Shown: in pieces, positions 26,690 through 34,912 of the stretch
How positions within the stretch are numbered: position 1 is the first letter of the stretch
Layout of the letters: each line of letters starts with the position of its first letter
Assembly: GCA_028713675.1 (NCBI GenBank)
Contig: JAQTNV010000012.1
Coordinates: 6,228 to 70,227 of the forward strand
From: a bacterium
GTDB lineage: Bacteria > Desulfobacterota > JAPLJL01
Length of the DNA stretch: 64,000 bases
Direction: 5' to 3'
Notes under the pieces: generated by a model
Databases searched by the model: none
What the model was told of the DNA's origin: nothing
What the model saw: the letters and a program-made list of their open reading frames with translations, nothing else
Program-made: the position numbers and the translations under genes

Positions 26690-27904
26690 ATGTCCAAAGT
26701 ACTGGTTTTAGGCGGTTCGGGCAAAGTGGGAAGTGTGGCGGTCCGGACGCTGGCCGGCCTGCCCGAGTTTGAGAGTATCGTCATCGGCGATCTCGACCTG
26801 ACCGGAGCGCGGAAAGTCGCGGCCGCCGCCGGGAAAAAGGTCTCGGCGGTGAAGGTGGATGCCCGCAGTCCGCAAAGCCTGCAGAAGGCCATCCGGAACG
26901 CGGATATTGTTCTAAACTGCACCGGGCCCTTTTATCTTTTCGCCGCCCCGATCCTCAAGGCCGTGATCCGCGCCCAAGTAAATTACGTCGACATCTGCGA
27001 CGACGTGGACGCCACCCTTGAAATCCTGAAGATGGACGCCGCCGCGAAAAAGGCGGGCATCGCCTGCCTGATCGGGATGGGGAGTTCCCCGGGAGTGACC
27101 AATCTCCTGGCCCGCTTTGCGGCCGAAACCCTCCTGGAAGAGACCGGGGCGATCGATATCTACCACGCCCACGGCGGCGAGCCGGAGGAAGGCGAGGGCG
27201 TGATCGCCCACCGCTTTCATTGCATGTCCATCGAAGTCCCTCAATTCATTGACGGCGAGCTGAAACATGTGCCTTTTCTTTCCCCCGAGGGCATTGCCCT
27301 CCAGGAAGAAGTGGATTTCCACCTGCTGGGTGACGGGATTCGGGTCTATCCCTACCCCCACCCCGAGCAGCTCACTCTCCCCCGTTACCTGAAGGTCCGC
27401 CGGGTCACCAACAAGGGCACCGTTCTCCCCGCGGAATATTACGACCTGATCCTGAAAATGGTCGAGCTCGGCCTCCATCGGAAAGAGCCGATCAGGGTAA
27501 AGGGCAAGACCCTGAGTCTCTACGATTTCTCCATCGCCTACATCCTGAAGGAACGGGAGCGGATCCTGAAGGAAACCCGTTTCGGCTCCCAGAAGGGCTG
27601 CGTCAAGGTGGTGGCGACCGGCCGGAAGGGCGGCCAGCCCCATAAATACATCTTCTCCATGGCCTCGCAAAACCAGGCCCTGGGTGAAGGCACCGGCATC
27701 CCCGCCGCCTTCGGGGTGGTCCTGATGAGCCGTGGTAAGATCGCGGGCAAAGGCGTCCTCCCTCCTGAGGCCTGCGTCAATCCCCTGGAATTCATCGGCC
27801 TGATCAACGAGCTGGTCAAGCCGAAGAAGGGCGGCAAATCCTTCGAAGGGCTGATCATCGACAGCGTGGATGAAAACGGAAAGGTCGAGCGGACGGTGAT
27901 GTAA
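26690..27904 (+). CDS. Saccharopine dehydrogenase-family oxidoreductase
   Basis: NAD(P)-dependent enzyme with an N-terminal Rossmann fold: VLVLGGSGKVGSVAVRTLA (about 4-22), an acidic residue at the end of the second strand (IGDLDL) and VLNCTGPFYLFAAP (about 74-87). The central domain has VNYVDICDDVDATLEI and IGMGSSPGVTNLLA, which are usual in this superfamily. The C-terminal region (about 280-404) is catalytic/dimerising, with GTGIPAAFGVVLMSRGKI and a conserved GVLPPEACVNP. Relatives include saccharopine, carboxynorspermidine and uncharacterised enoyl-type reductases, so the substrate cannot be fixed. No lysine-pathway genes adjoin it. An AAAGG site precedes the ATG. Confidence 0.88.
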   Translation: MSKVLVLGGSGKVGSVAVRTLAGLPEFESIVIGDLDLTGARKVAAAAGKKVSAVKVDARSPQSLQKAIRNADIVLNCTGPFYLFAAPILKAVIRAQVNYVDICDDVDATLEILKMDAAAKKAGIACLIGMGSSPGVTNLLARFAAETLLEETGAIDIYHAHGGEPEEGEGVIAHRFHCMSIEVPQFIDGELKHVPFLSPEGIALQEEVDFHLLGDGIRVYPYPHPEQLTLPRYLKVRRVTNKGTVLPAEYYDLILKMVELGLHRKEPIRVKGKTLSLYDFSIAYILKERERILKETRFGSQKGCVKVVATGRKGGQPHKYIFSMASQNQALGEGTGIPAAFGVVLMSRGKIAGKGVLPPEACVNPLEFIGLINELVKPKKGGKSFEGLIIDSVDENGKVERTVM

Positions 27905-27965
27905 GCGGTTAAAACCTCATCATTCAAGTGATAATGGTGTCGCCGTTCGGGGGTCAATCATCAGA

Positions 27966-28817
27966 TTAAAAATAGAAACCTACTTTCAATACGGGTTGGT
28001 TTTTTTTCATCAAGTCAGGATAAAGAAAAACGCTTTCCAATTTAATATTTGTATTATATTCATTAATCGAGACACATTGGGCTCCCGTTTCCAATAAATG
28101 AAAACCTATCGTTGTCGCCATCCAGGCAATTGAAATCCACATATATTCGCCGGCCAAACTATGAGGTTTTATATAATCCTGATTATTATTTTCATTTGCA
28201 AAAGCCTGTTCCATAGCCTTAATTCCATTTCCGGCTGCGAAACCCGCACCCACCGCTAATTTTGCCATCGGGAAAACAATTTTTTCCCAAAGAGGAGTCT
28301 GCGCGTAAATATGCGAGGGTAGCGTTCCCAAGGCTGAAATCCCGGCGCCGATCAGCGGAAACAAGCCAAAACATTCTTCCGGGTCGTTTTTGCCATTATT
28401 TATGTCATCCGGCAAAGTTGAGCAATAAAATTCTCCGACACCAATCGCCGCCAGAGGAATTATTTCTCCAATGATCGCGTAAACTATTTTCTTGTTTTTT
28501 TGATTTGCGCCTTCAATCTTCTTATTTGTAACACTACTATCTAATTTAAAAAGTTCTTCAGCGGCATATAAATTTCCAATTGTAAGAGCATAAGCAAAAA
28601 TCAACATGAAGATAATTGAGAAAATCCATAGCTTCCCGTCTTTCTTGGCCTCTCGAGCTTCACGAGCCAGGAAGTCAAGCCTGCCGGATGCGGAATCCGC
28701 CTCGATCTGTCTATCCCGCTTCACCCAATCCCGTTTGAGGAACCATTGACGGAACTGGCGGTATTCTTTCTCGGGCAAATTACTAACCGCGGTTATTATT
28801 TCTTCCAGACTGGTCAT
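27966..28817 (-). CDS. Chimeric ORF: antitoxin-like N-terminus joined to a membrane/secreted protein
   Basis: The first 60 or so residues, MTSLEEIITAVSNLPEKEYR... to GRLDFLAREAREAKKDGKL, match the compact helical antitoxins of RelE/ParE-type modules, which normally stop a few residues after DGK. Here the frame continues directly into a signal-peptide-like hydrophobic stretch (WIFSIIFMLIFAYALTIGNLYA). A 200-residue region follows with several hydrophobic segments (IIGEIIPLAAIGVGEFYC, LFPLIGAGISALGTLP, WISIAWMATTIGFHLL) and a final aromatic strand. The second part is AT-rich. No toxin gene is adjacent. The start at 28817 has GGCGGGGG upstream; a longer in-frame start at 28874 exists. It could be a genuine fusion, a decayed module read into its neighbour, or two genes with an internal start near MLIFAY. 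Confidence 0.6.
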   Translation of the reverse strand: MTSLEEIITAVSNLPEKEYRQFRQWFLKRDWVKRDRQIEADSASGRLDFLAREAREAKKDGKLWIFSIIFMLIFAYALTIGNLYAAEELFKLDSSVTNKKIEGANQKNKKIVYAIIGEIIPLAAIGVGEFYCSTLPDDINNGKNDPEECFGLFPLIGAGISALGTLPSHIYAQTPLWEKIVFPMAKLAVGAGFAAGNGIKAMEQAFANENNNQDYIKPHSLAGEYMWISIAWMATTIGFHLLETGAQCVSINEYNTNIKLESVFLYPDLMKKNQPVLKVGFYF

Positions 28818-29001
28818 ATCCCCCGCCTTTCTCTGCCTGATGAAAAAGTCTGGGATCAAATACAAGCACAACAATTAGTATGATGTTATGTCCTGTGTAA
28901 AATCATAATACTCCATTTTTATCATGAATACCGCCCAGATTGGCAATTCTTGAATTCCGGAAGGATTGCTGGCATTTTTAAAGTGTAAAAATGCTTCCAA
29001 A

Positions 29002-30576
29002 ATGAATCAGGACAAATACATCCTCGCCATCGACCACGGCACCAGCGGGGCCAAAGTCGCCCTTTTCACCACCCGGGGCGAAGCCCTCGGTTTCGAGTTC
29101 GAGCCGACGCCAATCATTTTCCTCCCCGGCGGCGGGGCCGAGCAGGACCCCGCCGAGTGGTGGCGGGCGATCGTCTCGGCCACCCGGCGGCTTCTGGCCC
29201 GGAACCTCACCCCGGCGGAGAAAATTGTCGCGGTCGCCTGCTCGAGCACCTTCGCCTCCACCGTCGCGGTGGACTCCGCGGGGAAGCCCCTGATGAATTC
29301 CCTGACCTGGATGGACTCGCGGGGCGCTCCCTACGTGAAGGAACGGATGGAGGACTTTCTCAATATCATGGGATATTCCCTCTCCAACATCCTTTCGTTC
29401 ATCCCGCGGGCCGGCGGGGCCCCGGCCCTTTCCGGGAAAGACGATGCCGGCCATATCCTTTACTGGAAAAACCGCCTCCCGGATATTTACGCCCGGACGC
29501 ACATGTTCCTGGGAAGCAAGGATTACCTGAATTTGAAGCTCACGGGGAAGATCGCCGCTTCCCCTGATTCCATCGCTCTTTTCTGGCTCGCGGATATCCG
29601 CGACATCAACAATGTCCGTTATGACGACGGGCTGGTCCGACGGATCGGGGTGGACCGGGAAAAGCTGGCCCCGCTCAAACCTTCGACCGGGATCCTCGGG
29701 AATCTCACCCCGGAAGCCGCCCGCGACCTCGGGCTCCCGGAAACCGTTCAGGTCATCGTCGGCTCCGCCGATCTCCAGTCGGCCTGCGTGGGCTCGGGCG
29801 CGGTCCGCGATTTCGAGGGACACATATATATAGGCACCTCCTCCTGGATCCTCTGCCACATTCCCTTCAAGAAGACCGACGTCTTCCACATCATTACCTC
29901 CCTGCCCTCGGCCATCCCCGGAAAGTACTTCTGCGCCAATGAGCAGGACGCGGCCGGCGGCGCCCTCGCTTTCCTTATCAATAACCTGGTTTACCCGGAC
30001 GACGGCCTTAACCCCGGCCCTCCGCCTGACGATGTTTACGATCGGGCCGACCGTTTGGCTTCCCAGGTGCCGCCGGGCGCGAACGGCGTGATTTTTACCC
30101 CCTGGCTGAACGGCGAGAAGACCCCGGTGGAAGACCACTATCTCCGCGCCGGTTTCCAGAACCTCTCATTTCAGTCCGCCCGGAAGGACCTGGTCCGGGC
30201 GGTCCTGGAAGGTGTCGCCTGCAATTCCCGGTGGGTATTCGGATACGTGGAAAAATTCGTGAAAAGAAAACTCGAGCCCCTCAACATCATCGGCGGGGGA
30301 GCGCGGCTCTCTACCTGGTGCCAGATCTACGCGGATGTTTTCGACCGGACCATCCGGCAGGTCCAGGATCCCCTCCTCGGCAATGCCCGGGGCGCGGCTT
30401 TCCTGGCTTCCGTAGCGCTGGGTTACATCAAATTCGACGACATCCCCGGCCTGGTCAAATTTACAGAGATCTGCCGGCCCAATCCGGGCAACCGGAAAAT
30501 TTACGACGGTCTTTTCCGGGAATTCTTAAACCTCTACCAGAACAACCGCCGGATGTATAAAAGGTTAAATAAATGA
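29002..30576 (+). CDS. FGGY-family carbohydrate kinase
   Basis: ATP-dependent sugar/polyol kinase related to XylB. The N-terminal domain starts ILAIDHGTSGAKVALF (phosphate-1 motif, about 6-21), with LTWMDSRGAPYV near 102-113. The C-terminal ATPase domain has VGSADLQSACVGSG (about 253-266), IYIGTSSW, the GVIFTPWLNGEKTP substrate loop and LNIIGGGARLSTWCQIYADVF (adenosine motif, about 430-450). The full length of 524 residues is typical. The start is uncertain: an upstream TTG at 28966 is in frame but offers no better ribosome site. No transporter or sugar-pathway neighbours give the substrate. Confidence 0.9.
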   Translation: MNQDKYILAIDHGTSGAKVALFTTRGEALGFEFEPTPIIFLPGGGAEQDPAEWWRAIVSATRRLLARNLTPAEKIVAVACSSTFASTVAVDSAGKPLMNSLTWMDSRGAPYVKERMEDFLNIMGYSLSNILSFIPRAGGAPALSGKDDAGHILYWKNRLPDIYARTHMFLGSKDYLNLKLTGKIAASPDSIALFWLADIRDINNVRYDDGLVRRIGVDREKLAPLKPSTGILGNLTPEAARDLGLPETVQVIVGSADLQSACVGSGAVRDFEGHIYIGTSSWILCHIPFKKTDVFHIITSLPSAIPGKYFCANEQDAAGGALAFLINNLVYPDDGLNPGPPPDDVYDRADRLASQVPPGANGVIFTPWLNGEKTPVEDHYLRAGFQNLSFQSARKDLVRAVLEGVACNSRWVFGYVEKFVKRKLEPLNIIGGGARLSTWCQIYADVFDRTIRQVQDPLLGNARGAAFLASVALGYIKFDDIPGLVKFTEICRPNPGNRKIYDGLFREFLNLYQNNRRMYKRLNK

Positions 30577-30612
30577 ATCGGTGAGTTAGTGAGTTGGTAA
30601 GTCAGTAAAGAA
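30577..30612. repeat. GTGAGTTAG heptamer-type array after the FGGY kinase
   Basis: GTGAGTT AGTGAGT TGGTAAG TCAGTAA starts three bases after the stop codon. The inverse (ACTCACTAACTCACC type) flanks the tRNA genes near 63.7 and 63.85 kb. Confidence 0.7.
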
Positions 30613-30660
30613 GAAACCGTCCATATCGGACCCAGGATTAAATATCCAACCAGCCCATTG

Positions 30661-31524
30661 TTAGATTTTATACATCCTCAGATACTTGATGACCATTTCC
30701 ACCTTCTGGTCTCTATTGCTCTCCGACAGACCTTTCAGAACTTCCGTTATCGCGGTTTCCTTCCGCACGGCATGTTTTTTCCTGAATTCGTCCGCAATGT
30801 TTATCCAGTCGTAATGAGTTAGAAGCGAGCATTTGGAATCGAAGGCAAATCCCTTGAACTGCGGGAGATTTTTCTCGATATAAGATTCCAGGCCGGCGCA
30901 GAAGTCCTCGAAAACCTTTCCGGACATGATTTTCGGCATCCGGTCCGAGACTTTCTGCGCGGGTAGAGGGTCGAGCCGTTCAGCCTCCGGCCGGGCCGAC
31001 ATCGCCGCCGGAGCGGTCCCAAGGTAATCCTTGTCATTAAGCCGCGTCAGCTTTTCGACGAACTCCGCGGGGGTGCAGGGATTTCTTCCCTGGAACTCGT
31101 CGGGATTCTGCCTGGCCAGCTCGCCGGTGAAACGCCCTTCAAACTCCGGATGATTCTTCACTAGACCCGCCAGCAGCCGGCTGTATTCCAGGATGCTGGC
31201 CGCCCGGATCAGGTCCTTGTCTCTTTTCCCCGATTCCCGGTACTGCAGGTACTGCCAGAACTTGCTGGCCCGCCTTTTGATGAATTCCACCAGCCACTGG
31301 TAGTTCTCGTCGGGTTTGAAGGGATTTTGGCAGACCTCCTTGAGTTTCTGATATTCCTGGGAGTCCTGGACATTGTCTACCGCGATCCGGTAGGCGATGT
31401 CTTCCGTCCGCTGAACCGACAGCCCCGTGCCAAATTTGCGGAGGACACTGGAGGACCCCCCGGTTTTCCGGGAACCGGTCTCGCCTTTCTTCCGGTCGGA
31501 TTTATTTGAACTGATATCGGCCAC
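30661..31524 (-). CDS. Protein of unknown function
   Basis: No family recognised. The 287 residues begin with a Ser/Lys/Gly-rich disordered tract (about 1-32). A mainly helical soluble region follows, for example YQWLVEFIKRRASKFWQYLQY at about 75-95 and LEYSRLLAGLVKNHPEFEG. A second helical part ends KVEMVIKYLRMYKI. There is no signal peptide or membrane helix. The start is a GTG at 31524 with GGGGAG about 12 bases upstream. It lies 34 bases downstream of the toxin gene on the same strand and could be co-transcribed with that module as cargo. Base composition is like the core genes. Confidence 0.65.
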   Translation of the reverse strand: MADISSNKSDRKKGETGSRKTGGSSSVLRKFGTGLSVQRTEDIAYRIAVDNVQDSQEYQKLKEVCQNPFKPDENYQWLVEFIKRRASKFWQYLQYRESGKRDKDLIRAASILEYSRLLAGLVKNHPEFEGRFTGELARQNPDEFQGRNPCTPAEFVEKLTRLNDKDYLGTAPAAMSARPEAERLDPLPAQKVSDRMPKIMSGKVFEDFCAGLESYIEKNLPQFKGFAFDSKCSLLTHYDWINIADEFRKKHAVRKETAITEVLKGLSESNRDQKVEMVIKYLRMYKI

Positions 31525-31558
31525 GGTGGATTATTTCTCCCCGAAATAGTTCCTCCCG

Positions 31559-31834
31559 TTAAGACCGACGAAGATACTTTTTAATCGAAGCATGATCACC
31601 AACCAGGATTAAGGTGAGCACGCCATTTGCCAGGGAAAAAAAAATCCGGGTTCTTAATCCCACCCGGATTTCCCAGTAAGGATCGCGGAGTTTCCTCAAC
31701 CCCAGACCCGCGGTTTTCTCCGTGGTTTCAAAATATCGAAAGATTGCATCGATTGCCTGGGTCACTTTCTCTTTTAAATCTGGCTCGAGACCGGCGAAGG
31801 ACCGGTCGAAAGAACTCAGGTAGCGGACAATCAT
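31559..31834 (-). CDS. RelE/HigB-like toxin
   Basis: The 91 residues match the compact ParE/RelE/HigB toxin fold, ribonucleases or gyrase poisons held inactive by a partner. Seen: IVRYLSSFDRSFAGLEPDLKEK at the N-terminus (SFDRSF is typical), KLRDPYWEIRVGLRTRIFF (about 52-70) forming the central strands with basic residues, LTLILVGDHASIKKYL at the C-terminus. The start overlaps the antitoxin stop as TAATG, so translation is coupled. A longer in-frame ORF to 31948 exists but runs through the antitoxin gene and is rejected. Confidence 0.85.
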   Translation of the reverse strand: MIVRYLSSFDRSFAGLEPDLKEKVTQAIDAIFRYFETTEKTAGLGLRKLRDPYWEIRVGLRTRIFFSLANGVLTLILVGDHASIKKYLRRS

Positions 31835-32112
31835 TAGGGTTTCGGCATCCGCTTCTTGAGATGTTCCCGGGCATCTTCCAGAGATGAATACTCCTTGTAT
31901 TTCTTCTTTTTTACCTGCCGGCAAACGCACGCCTCCAGGGCTTCCCAATCCTCATCGCAGAGGCATTCCTCCAGCCGGACCGGCTTGAGGATAATCTCCG
32001 AACCCCTGGCGGTCGGTTCGAGGAAGTCACCGGGTTTTATTCCCGCCGCTTTAAGCAATCCGGCCGGGAGGGTAATTTGATTCTTCCCGTTGATCTGGCG
32101 CAGTTTGTTCAT
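31834..32112 (-). CDS. AbrB/SpoVT-type antitoxin
   Basis: The 92-residue partner of the RelE-like toxin. The N-terminal swapped-hairpin AbrB domain (about 1-47) reads LRQINGKNQITLPAGLLKAAGIKPGDFLE, a DNA-binding module that usually autorepresses the operon. The C-terminal half (about 50-92) is acidic then basic (EECLCDEDWEALEACVC...) and should bind the toxin; its three cysteines are unusual for this family. A GGAGGG ribosome site precedes the ATG. A 13-bp inverted repeat lies about 42 bases upstream. Confidence 0.87.
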   Translation of the reverse strand: MNKLRQINGKNQITLPAGLLKAAGIKPGDFLEPTARGSEIILKPVRLEECLCDEDWEALEACVCRQVKKKKYKEYSSLEDAREHLKKRMPKP

Positions 32113-32153
32113 ATCGCACCCTCCAATAATCGCTTTTTCCTACTTTCATAATA

Positions 32154-32166
32154 TCTGAATATCAGA
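32154..32166. promoter_or_regulatory. Possible operator of the AbrB/RelE-like module
   Basis: Inverted repeat TCTGA-ATA-TCAGA in an AT-rich stretch, 42-54 bases upstream of the antitoxin start. Position and symmetry fit autoregulation, but the arms are short and it may be chance. Confidence 0.4.
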
Positions 32167-32295
32167 AAATAGGCAAAAAATATTCGATTTGCCGTCTTCC
32201 ACGAATAGATAATCCGCCGGAGCTTTTTCTGGAGATGGAATTATTCCCTTTGAAAAAGCGCAAACTTCTCTTTATTGCTTATATTTGCACATGGC

Positions 32296-32322
32296 TTTCG
32301 CAGCCTAAAGGCTGTGTCTGCC
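32296..32322. repeat. REP-like hairpin, family B copy 2
   Basis: TTTCGCAGCC-TAAA-GGCTGTG followed by TCTGCC, directly downstream of the nitroreductase-like gene (which ends at 32326). Related to the hairpin at 23072 with a paired base change in the stem. Confidence 0.6.
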
Positions 32323-32325
32323 TTT

Positions 32326-33030
32326 TTACTTCTCCGCCTTCGGATACCCTATGGTCTGCGCCAGGATGATTTTCTGGGTCTTCTTGAGATTTAAATCCTT
32401 GGCCAGGGCGTCCTTGTCGACCAGGCCGCGGATCACCGTAGACAGCCCCTCGGAAGCGCAGAAGAGATAAACATTCTGGCCGATGAAACCGGCGCCGGCG
32501 GACGAATACATGAGCTTTTCCTCTTCGCTGACGAAAACCTTGCCCATCACGCTGACCCGGGAAAAATCCGCCACGTAGACCAGATTCAGCGGCGCTTCCT
32601 TGACGAAAGGCTGGATTATTCTGCCTGTGTCTCCCCGCACGTCCTTGGCCAGCACGGGCTGCAGGACATTGGCCTTGGCGTCGTAAAGATAGGCCCCTTC
32701 CGCCATTACCACGTAGACATCTATTTCCTGCCAGTTCATCGCCGAGGGAGCGGTCCGCATCGCGGAAGCCGGCCGGTTGACCCCGTCGGCGGCCCAGAGC
32801 AGGTTGGAGAGGACCTGGAGGGGAAGCTTGTCCGGCTTGAAATCCCTGGAGGTTTTGCGGTCCTTCAGCACCTCCATCAGGGGCCTGCCCCCGGTCATCT
32901 GCGGGGGAGGCAGTTTAACCGGCTCCAGCTGAGCCGGCGGGGCCGGTTTCTCGCCGCCGTTTGAACTCGAAACCCAGGCCAGGCCGATCATAAAAACAAA
33001 AACCAGTGAAACCCATGTCAGCTTTTTCAT
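32326..33030 (-). CDS. Exported nitroreductase-like (SagB/ThcOx type) protein
   Basis: FMN-dependent nitroreductase fold with an export signal. Starting at the ATG at 33030 (GGAGGAG upstream), the signal peptide is MKKLTWVSLVFVFMIGLAWVSS. The mature part has the family pattern GGRPLMEVLKDRKTSRDFKP (about 47-66), LSNLLWAADGVNRP (about 74-87), a RTAPSAMNWQEIDVYVV segment, and the late YSSAGAGFIGQNVYLFCASEGL helix. These resemble SagB-type dehydrogenases and stand-alone periplasmic nitroreductases. The electron donor and substrate are unknown. A reductase of this kind outside the cytoplasm would need FMN delivery or may have lost activity. Confidence 0.85.
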   Translation of the reverse strand: MKKLTWVSLVFVFMIGLAWVSSSNGGEKPAPPAQLEPVKLPPPQMTGGRPLMEVLKDRKTSRDFKPDKLPLQVLSNLLWAADGVNRPASAMRTAPSAMNWQEIDVYVVMAEGAYLYDAKANVLQPVLAKDVRGDTGRIIQPFVKEAPLNLVYVADFSRVSVMGKVFVSEEEKLMYSSAGAGFIGQNVYLFCASEGLSTVIRGLVDKDALAKDLNLKKTQKIILAQTIGYPKAEK

Positions 33031-33141
33031 TTTTCTCCTCCTCTTTTCAGACACACTTTTGCTTTTGGAAATTATAACAGAATAGACCCTTCTCCTGCAG
33101 GCGAGGAACCGGGTCAGAACGTTTTCGCAGAAAAACCAGGG

Positions 33142-34134
33142 CTAAAAAATATTTTTAAAAATCAGGCAGGTGATCCAGCCGATCAGGGCGCAGACCGGGA
33201 AGGTGATAATCCAGGCGGTCACGATATCGCCCCCGACTCCCCAGCGAACCGCGGAGAACTTGCGGGTGGCCCCGACCCCCATGATCGAGGTATTAACCGT
33301 GTGGGTAGTACTCAGGGGGATGCCCAGGTGTGAAGCCAGCTCGATGGTCAGGCCCGTAGCGGTCTGGGCGGCGAAGCCCTGGACCGGCTCGAGCTTGGTC
33401 AGACGCATCCCGACCGTCCGAATGATATTCCAGCCCCCGAACGCGGTCCCCATCCCCATCACCAGGGCGCAGAGAACGATCACCCAGAACGGGATTTTGA
33501 ACTCGGGGAGAACCCCGCCCATGACCAGGGCCAGAGTAAAAACCCCCATAAATTTCTGCCCGTCATTAGAGCCATGGGCGAAAGCCATGAAAGCGGCGGA
33601 AAGCATCTGCAGGGGCCCGAAGATTTTTTTGATCAGGCCTGGACGGGTCTTCCGCAGGATCCAGTAGATGGCCGTCATTATGGTAATTCCTCCGATGAAA
33701 CCCAGAAAGGTGGAGAAGCCCAAACCCAGAAAAACCTTGCGCCATCCGTCCCAGCAGAGGGAAGACCATCCCGCCGTGGCGACGCTCGCCCCCGCGAGCC
33801 CGGAAACCAGGGCATGGGTGGAGCTGGTCGGCAGACCCAGGGACCGGGCCAGAGTCCCCCATAAGACAATCCCCACCATGGCGGCGGCGATGGTCTGGAC
33901 ATTGATCACTTCCGGCCGGACAATCCCCTTCCCGATCGTCATGGCCACCGCGGTCCCCGACATCGTTCCCACGGCATTCAAAACCACCGCCATGATTAAC
34001 GCCTGGGCGGGGGTCAACACCCGGGTGGAGACCACCGTGGCGATGGCATTGGGGGCGTCGGTCCAACCGTTGACGAATTCAGCAGCCAGGACAAGGATTA
34101 AAACCGGCAGAAGCAGGAGCAGTCCATCAGGCAT
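33142..34134 (-). CDS. pit: Inorganic phosphate transporter, PiT family
   Basis: Low-affinity metal-phosphate/proton symporter of the inner membrane. The 330 residues are almost entirely hydrophobic helices, with the two PiT signature regions: GWTDAPNAIATVVSTRVLTP near residues 24-43, and FAHGSNDGQKFMGVFTLAL near 181-199. LGIPLSTTHTVNTSIMGVGA gives a further conserved loop. The short length is typical of the bacterial/archaeal type partnered by a DUF47 protein. Its ATG overlaps the end of the DUF47 gene by 8 bases, so the two are translationally coupled. Confidence 0.95.
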   Translation of the reverse strand: MPDGLLLLLPVLILVLAAEFVNGWTDAPNAIATVVSTRVLTPAQALIMAVVLNAVGTMSGTAVAMTIGKGIVRPEVINVQTIAAAMVGIVLWGTLARSLGLPTSSTHALVSGLAGASVATAGWSSLCWDGWRKVFLGLGFSTFLGFIGGITIMTAIYWILRKTRPGLIKKIFGPLQMLSAAFMAFAHGSNDGQKFMGVFTLALVMGGVLPEFKIPFWVIVLCALVMGMGTAFGGWNIIRTVGMRLTKLEPVQGFAAQTATGLTIELASHLGIPLSTTHTVNTSIMGVGATRKFSAVRWGVGGDIVTAWIITFPVCALIGWITCLIFKNIF

Positions 34135-34750
34135 ATTTCAGAATGACCCCCTCCAGGACATTGGCCACGTCCTCACACTTGTCGATGGCATTTTCCAGGT
34201 CTTCGAAGATTTCCTTCTGCTTGATGATTTCGATCGGGTCGGTCACTTTTTCAAACAGGTTGGAAAGCAGTTGGCGGTAAACCTGGTCTCCCTCGTTCTC
34301 AAGCTTGTTGGCCTCAATGCAGGATTTCATGACGGCGTCCGGTTTTTTCATCCGTTTCAGGCAGGTGATGGCCAGGAGGATCGCCTCCATGGATTTCACC
34401 AGGATCTCGGCCAGCGAGATGAACTTGGGATCGTAATTCTTGACTTTGAAGATCATGATTTTTTCCGCCGCGGTCTCGATCAGGTCGATCACATCGTCCA
34501 GGCGGCTGATCAGTTCGTGGATATCCTCACGGTCGATCGGGGTGATGAAGGTTTTGTTCAGCTTTTCCATCGTATCGTGGGTGATCTGATCCCCGGCATG
34601 CTCCACGTCCTTGATCGCCCCGACCTTGGCTTCGAGGTTGACCGGATCCTTGAGCAGCTCGAGAAACATTCTCCCGCCCTTCAGGGCGTTTTCCGCGCTC
34701 AGTTCGAAAAGGTCGAAAAATTTTTCTTCTTTCGGAATGAAACTGATCAT
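34127..34750 (-). CDS. DUF47 (PhoU-like) Pit accessory protein
   Basis: Cytoplasmic helical-bundle protein that regulates or assists PiT transporters. The 207 residues begin FIPKEEKFFDLFELSAENA and have the conserved DVEHAGDQITHDTMEKLNKTFITPIDREDIHELISRLDDVIDLIE region (about 47-91), with the acidic metal-binding E/DxxxD pattern of PhoU-like folds. It ends with ENAIDKCEDVANVLEGVILKYA. A GGAAGG ribosome site precedes the ATG. Gene order DUF47-pit is standard. Confidence 0.94.
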   Translation of the reverse strand: MISFIPKEEKFFDLFELSAENALKGGRMFLELLKDPVNLEAKVGAIKDVEHAGDQITHDTMEKLNKTFITPIDREDIHELISRLDDVIDLIETAAEKIMIFKVKNYDPKFISLAEILVKSMEAILLAITCLKRMKKPDAVMKSCIEANKLENEGDQVYRQLLSNLFEKVTDPIEIIKQKEIFEDLENAIDKCEDVANVLEGVILKYA

Positions 34751-34912
34751 AATGTCTTACCTTCCTTTTCTTTTTAAATTCGGAGTTTTCAATTTAATTC
34801 TTTTCCCGTTTTTCTTCAAGATTTTTTCCCAACCATTTTAATCCGAAAAACGCGGAGGGGTGTTCCCTTTTTCCGTTTGACTGTTAGAGAATATTGTATA
34901 TATAACTTATGG

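Noticed and set aside
28931-28966. TGGCAATTCTTGAA considered as a sigma54 promoter before the FGGY kinase
   Set aside because: The -24/-12 spacing is two bases short and the GC of the -12 element is missing.
31835-31948. Longer start for the RelE-like toxin
   Set aside because: The extension is antitoxin coding sequence in another frame. The TAATG junction at 31834 is the normal arrangement.
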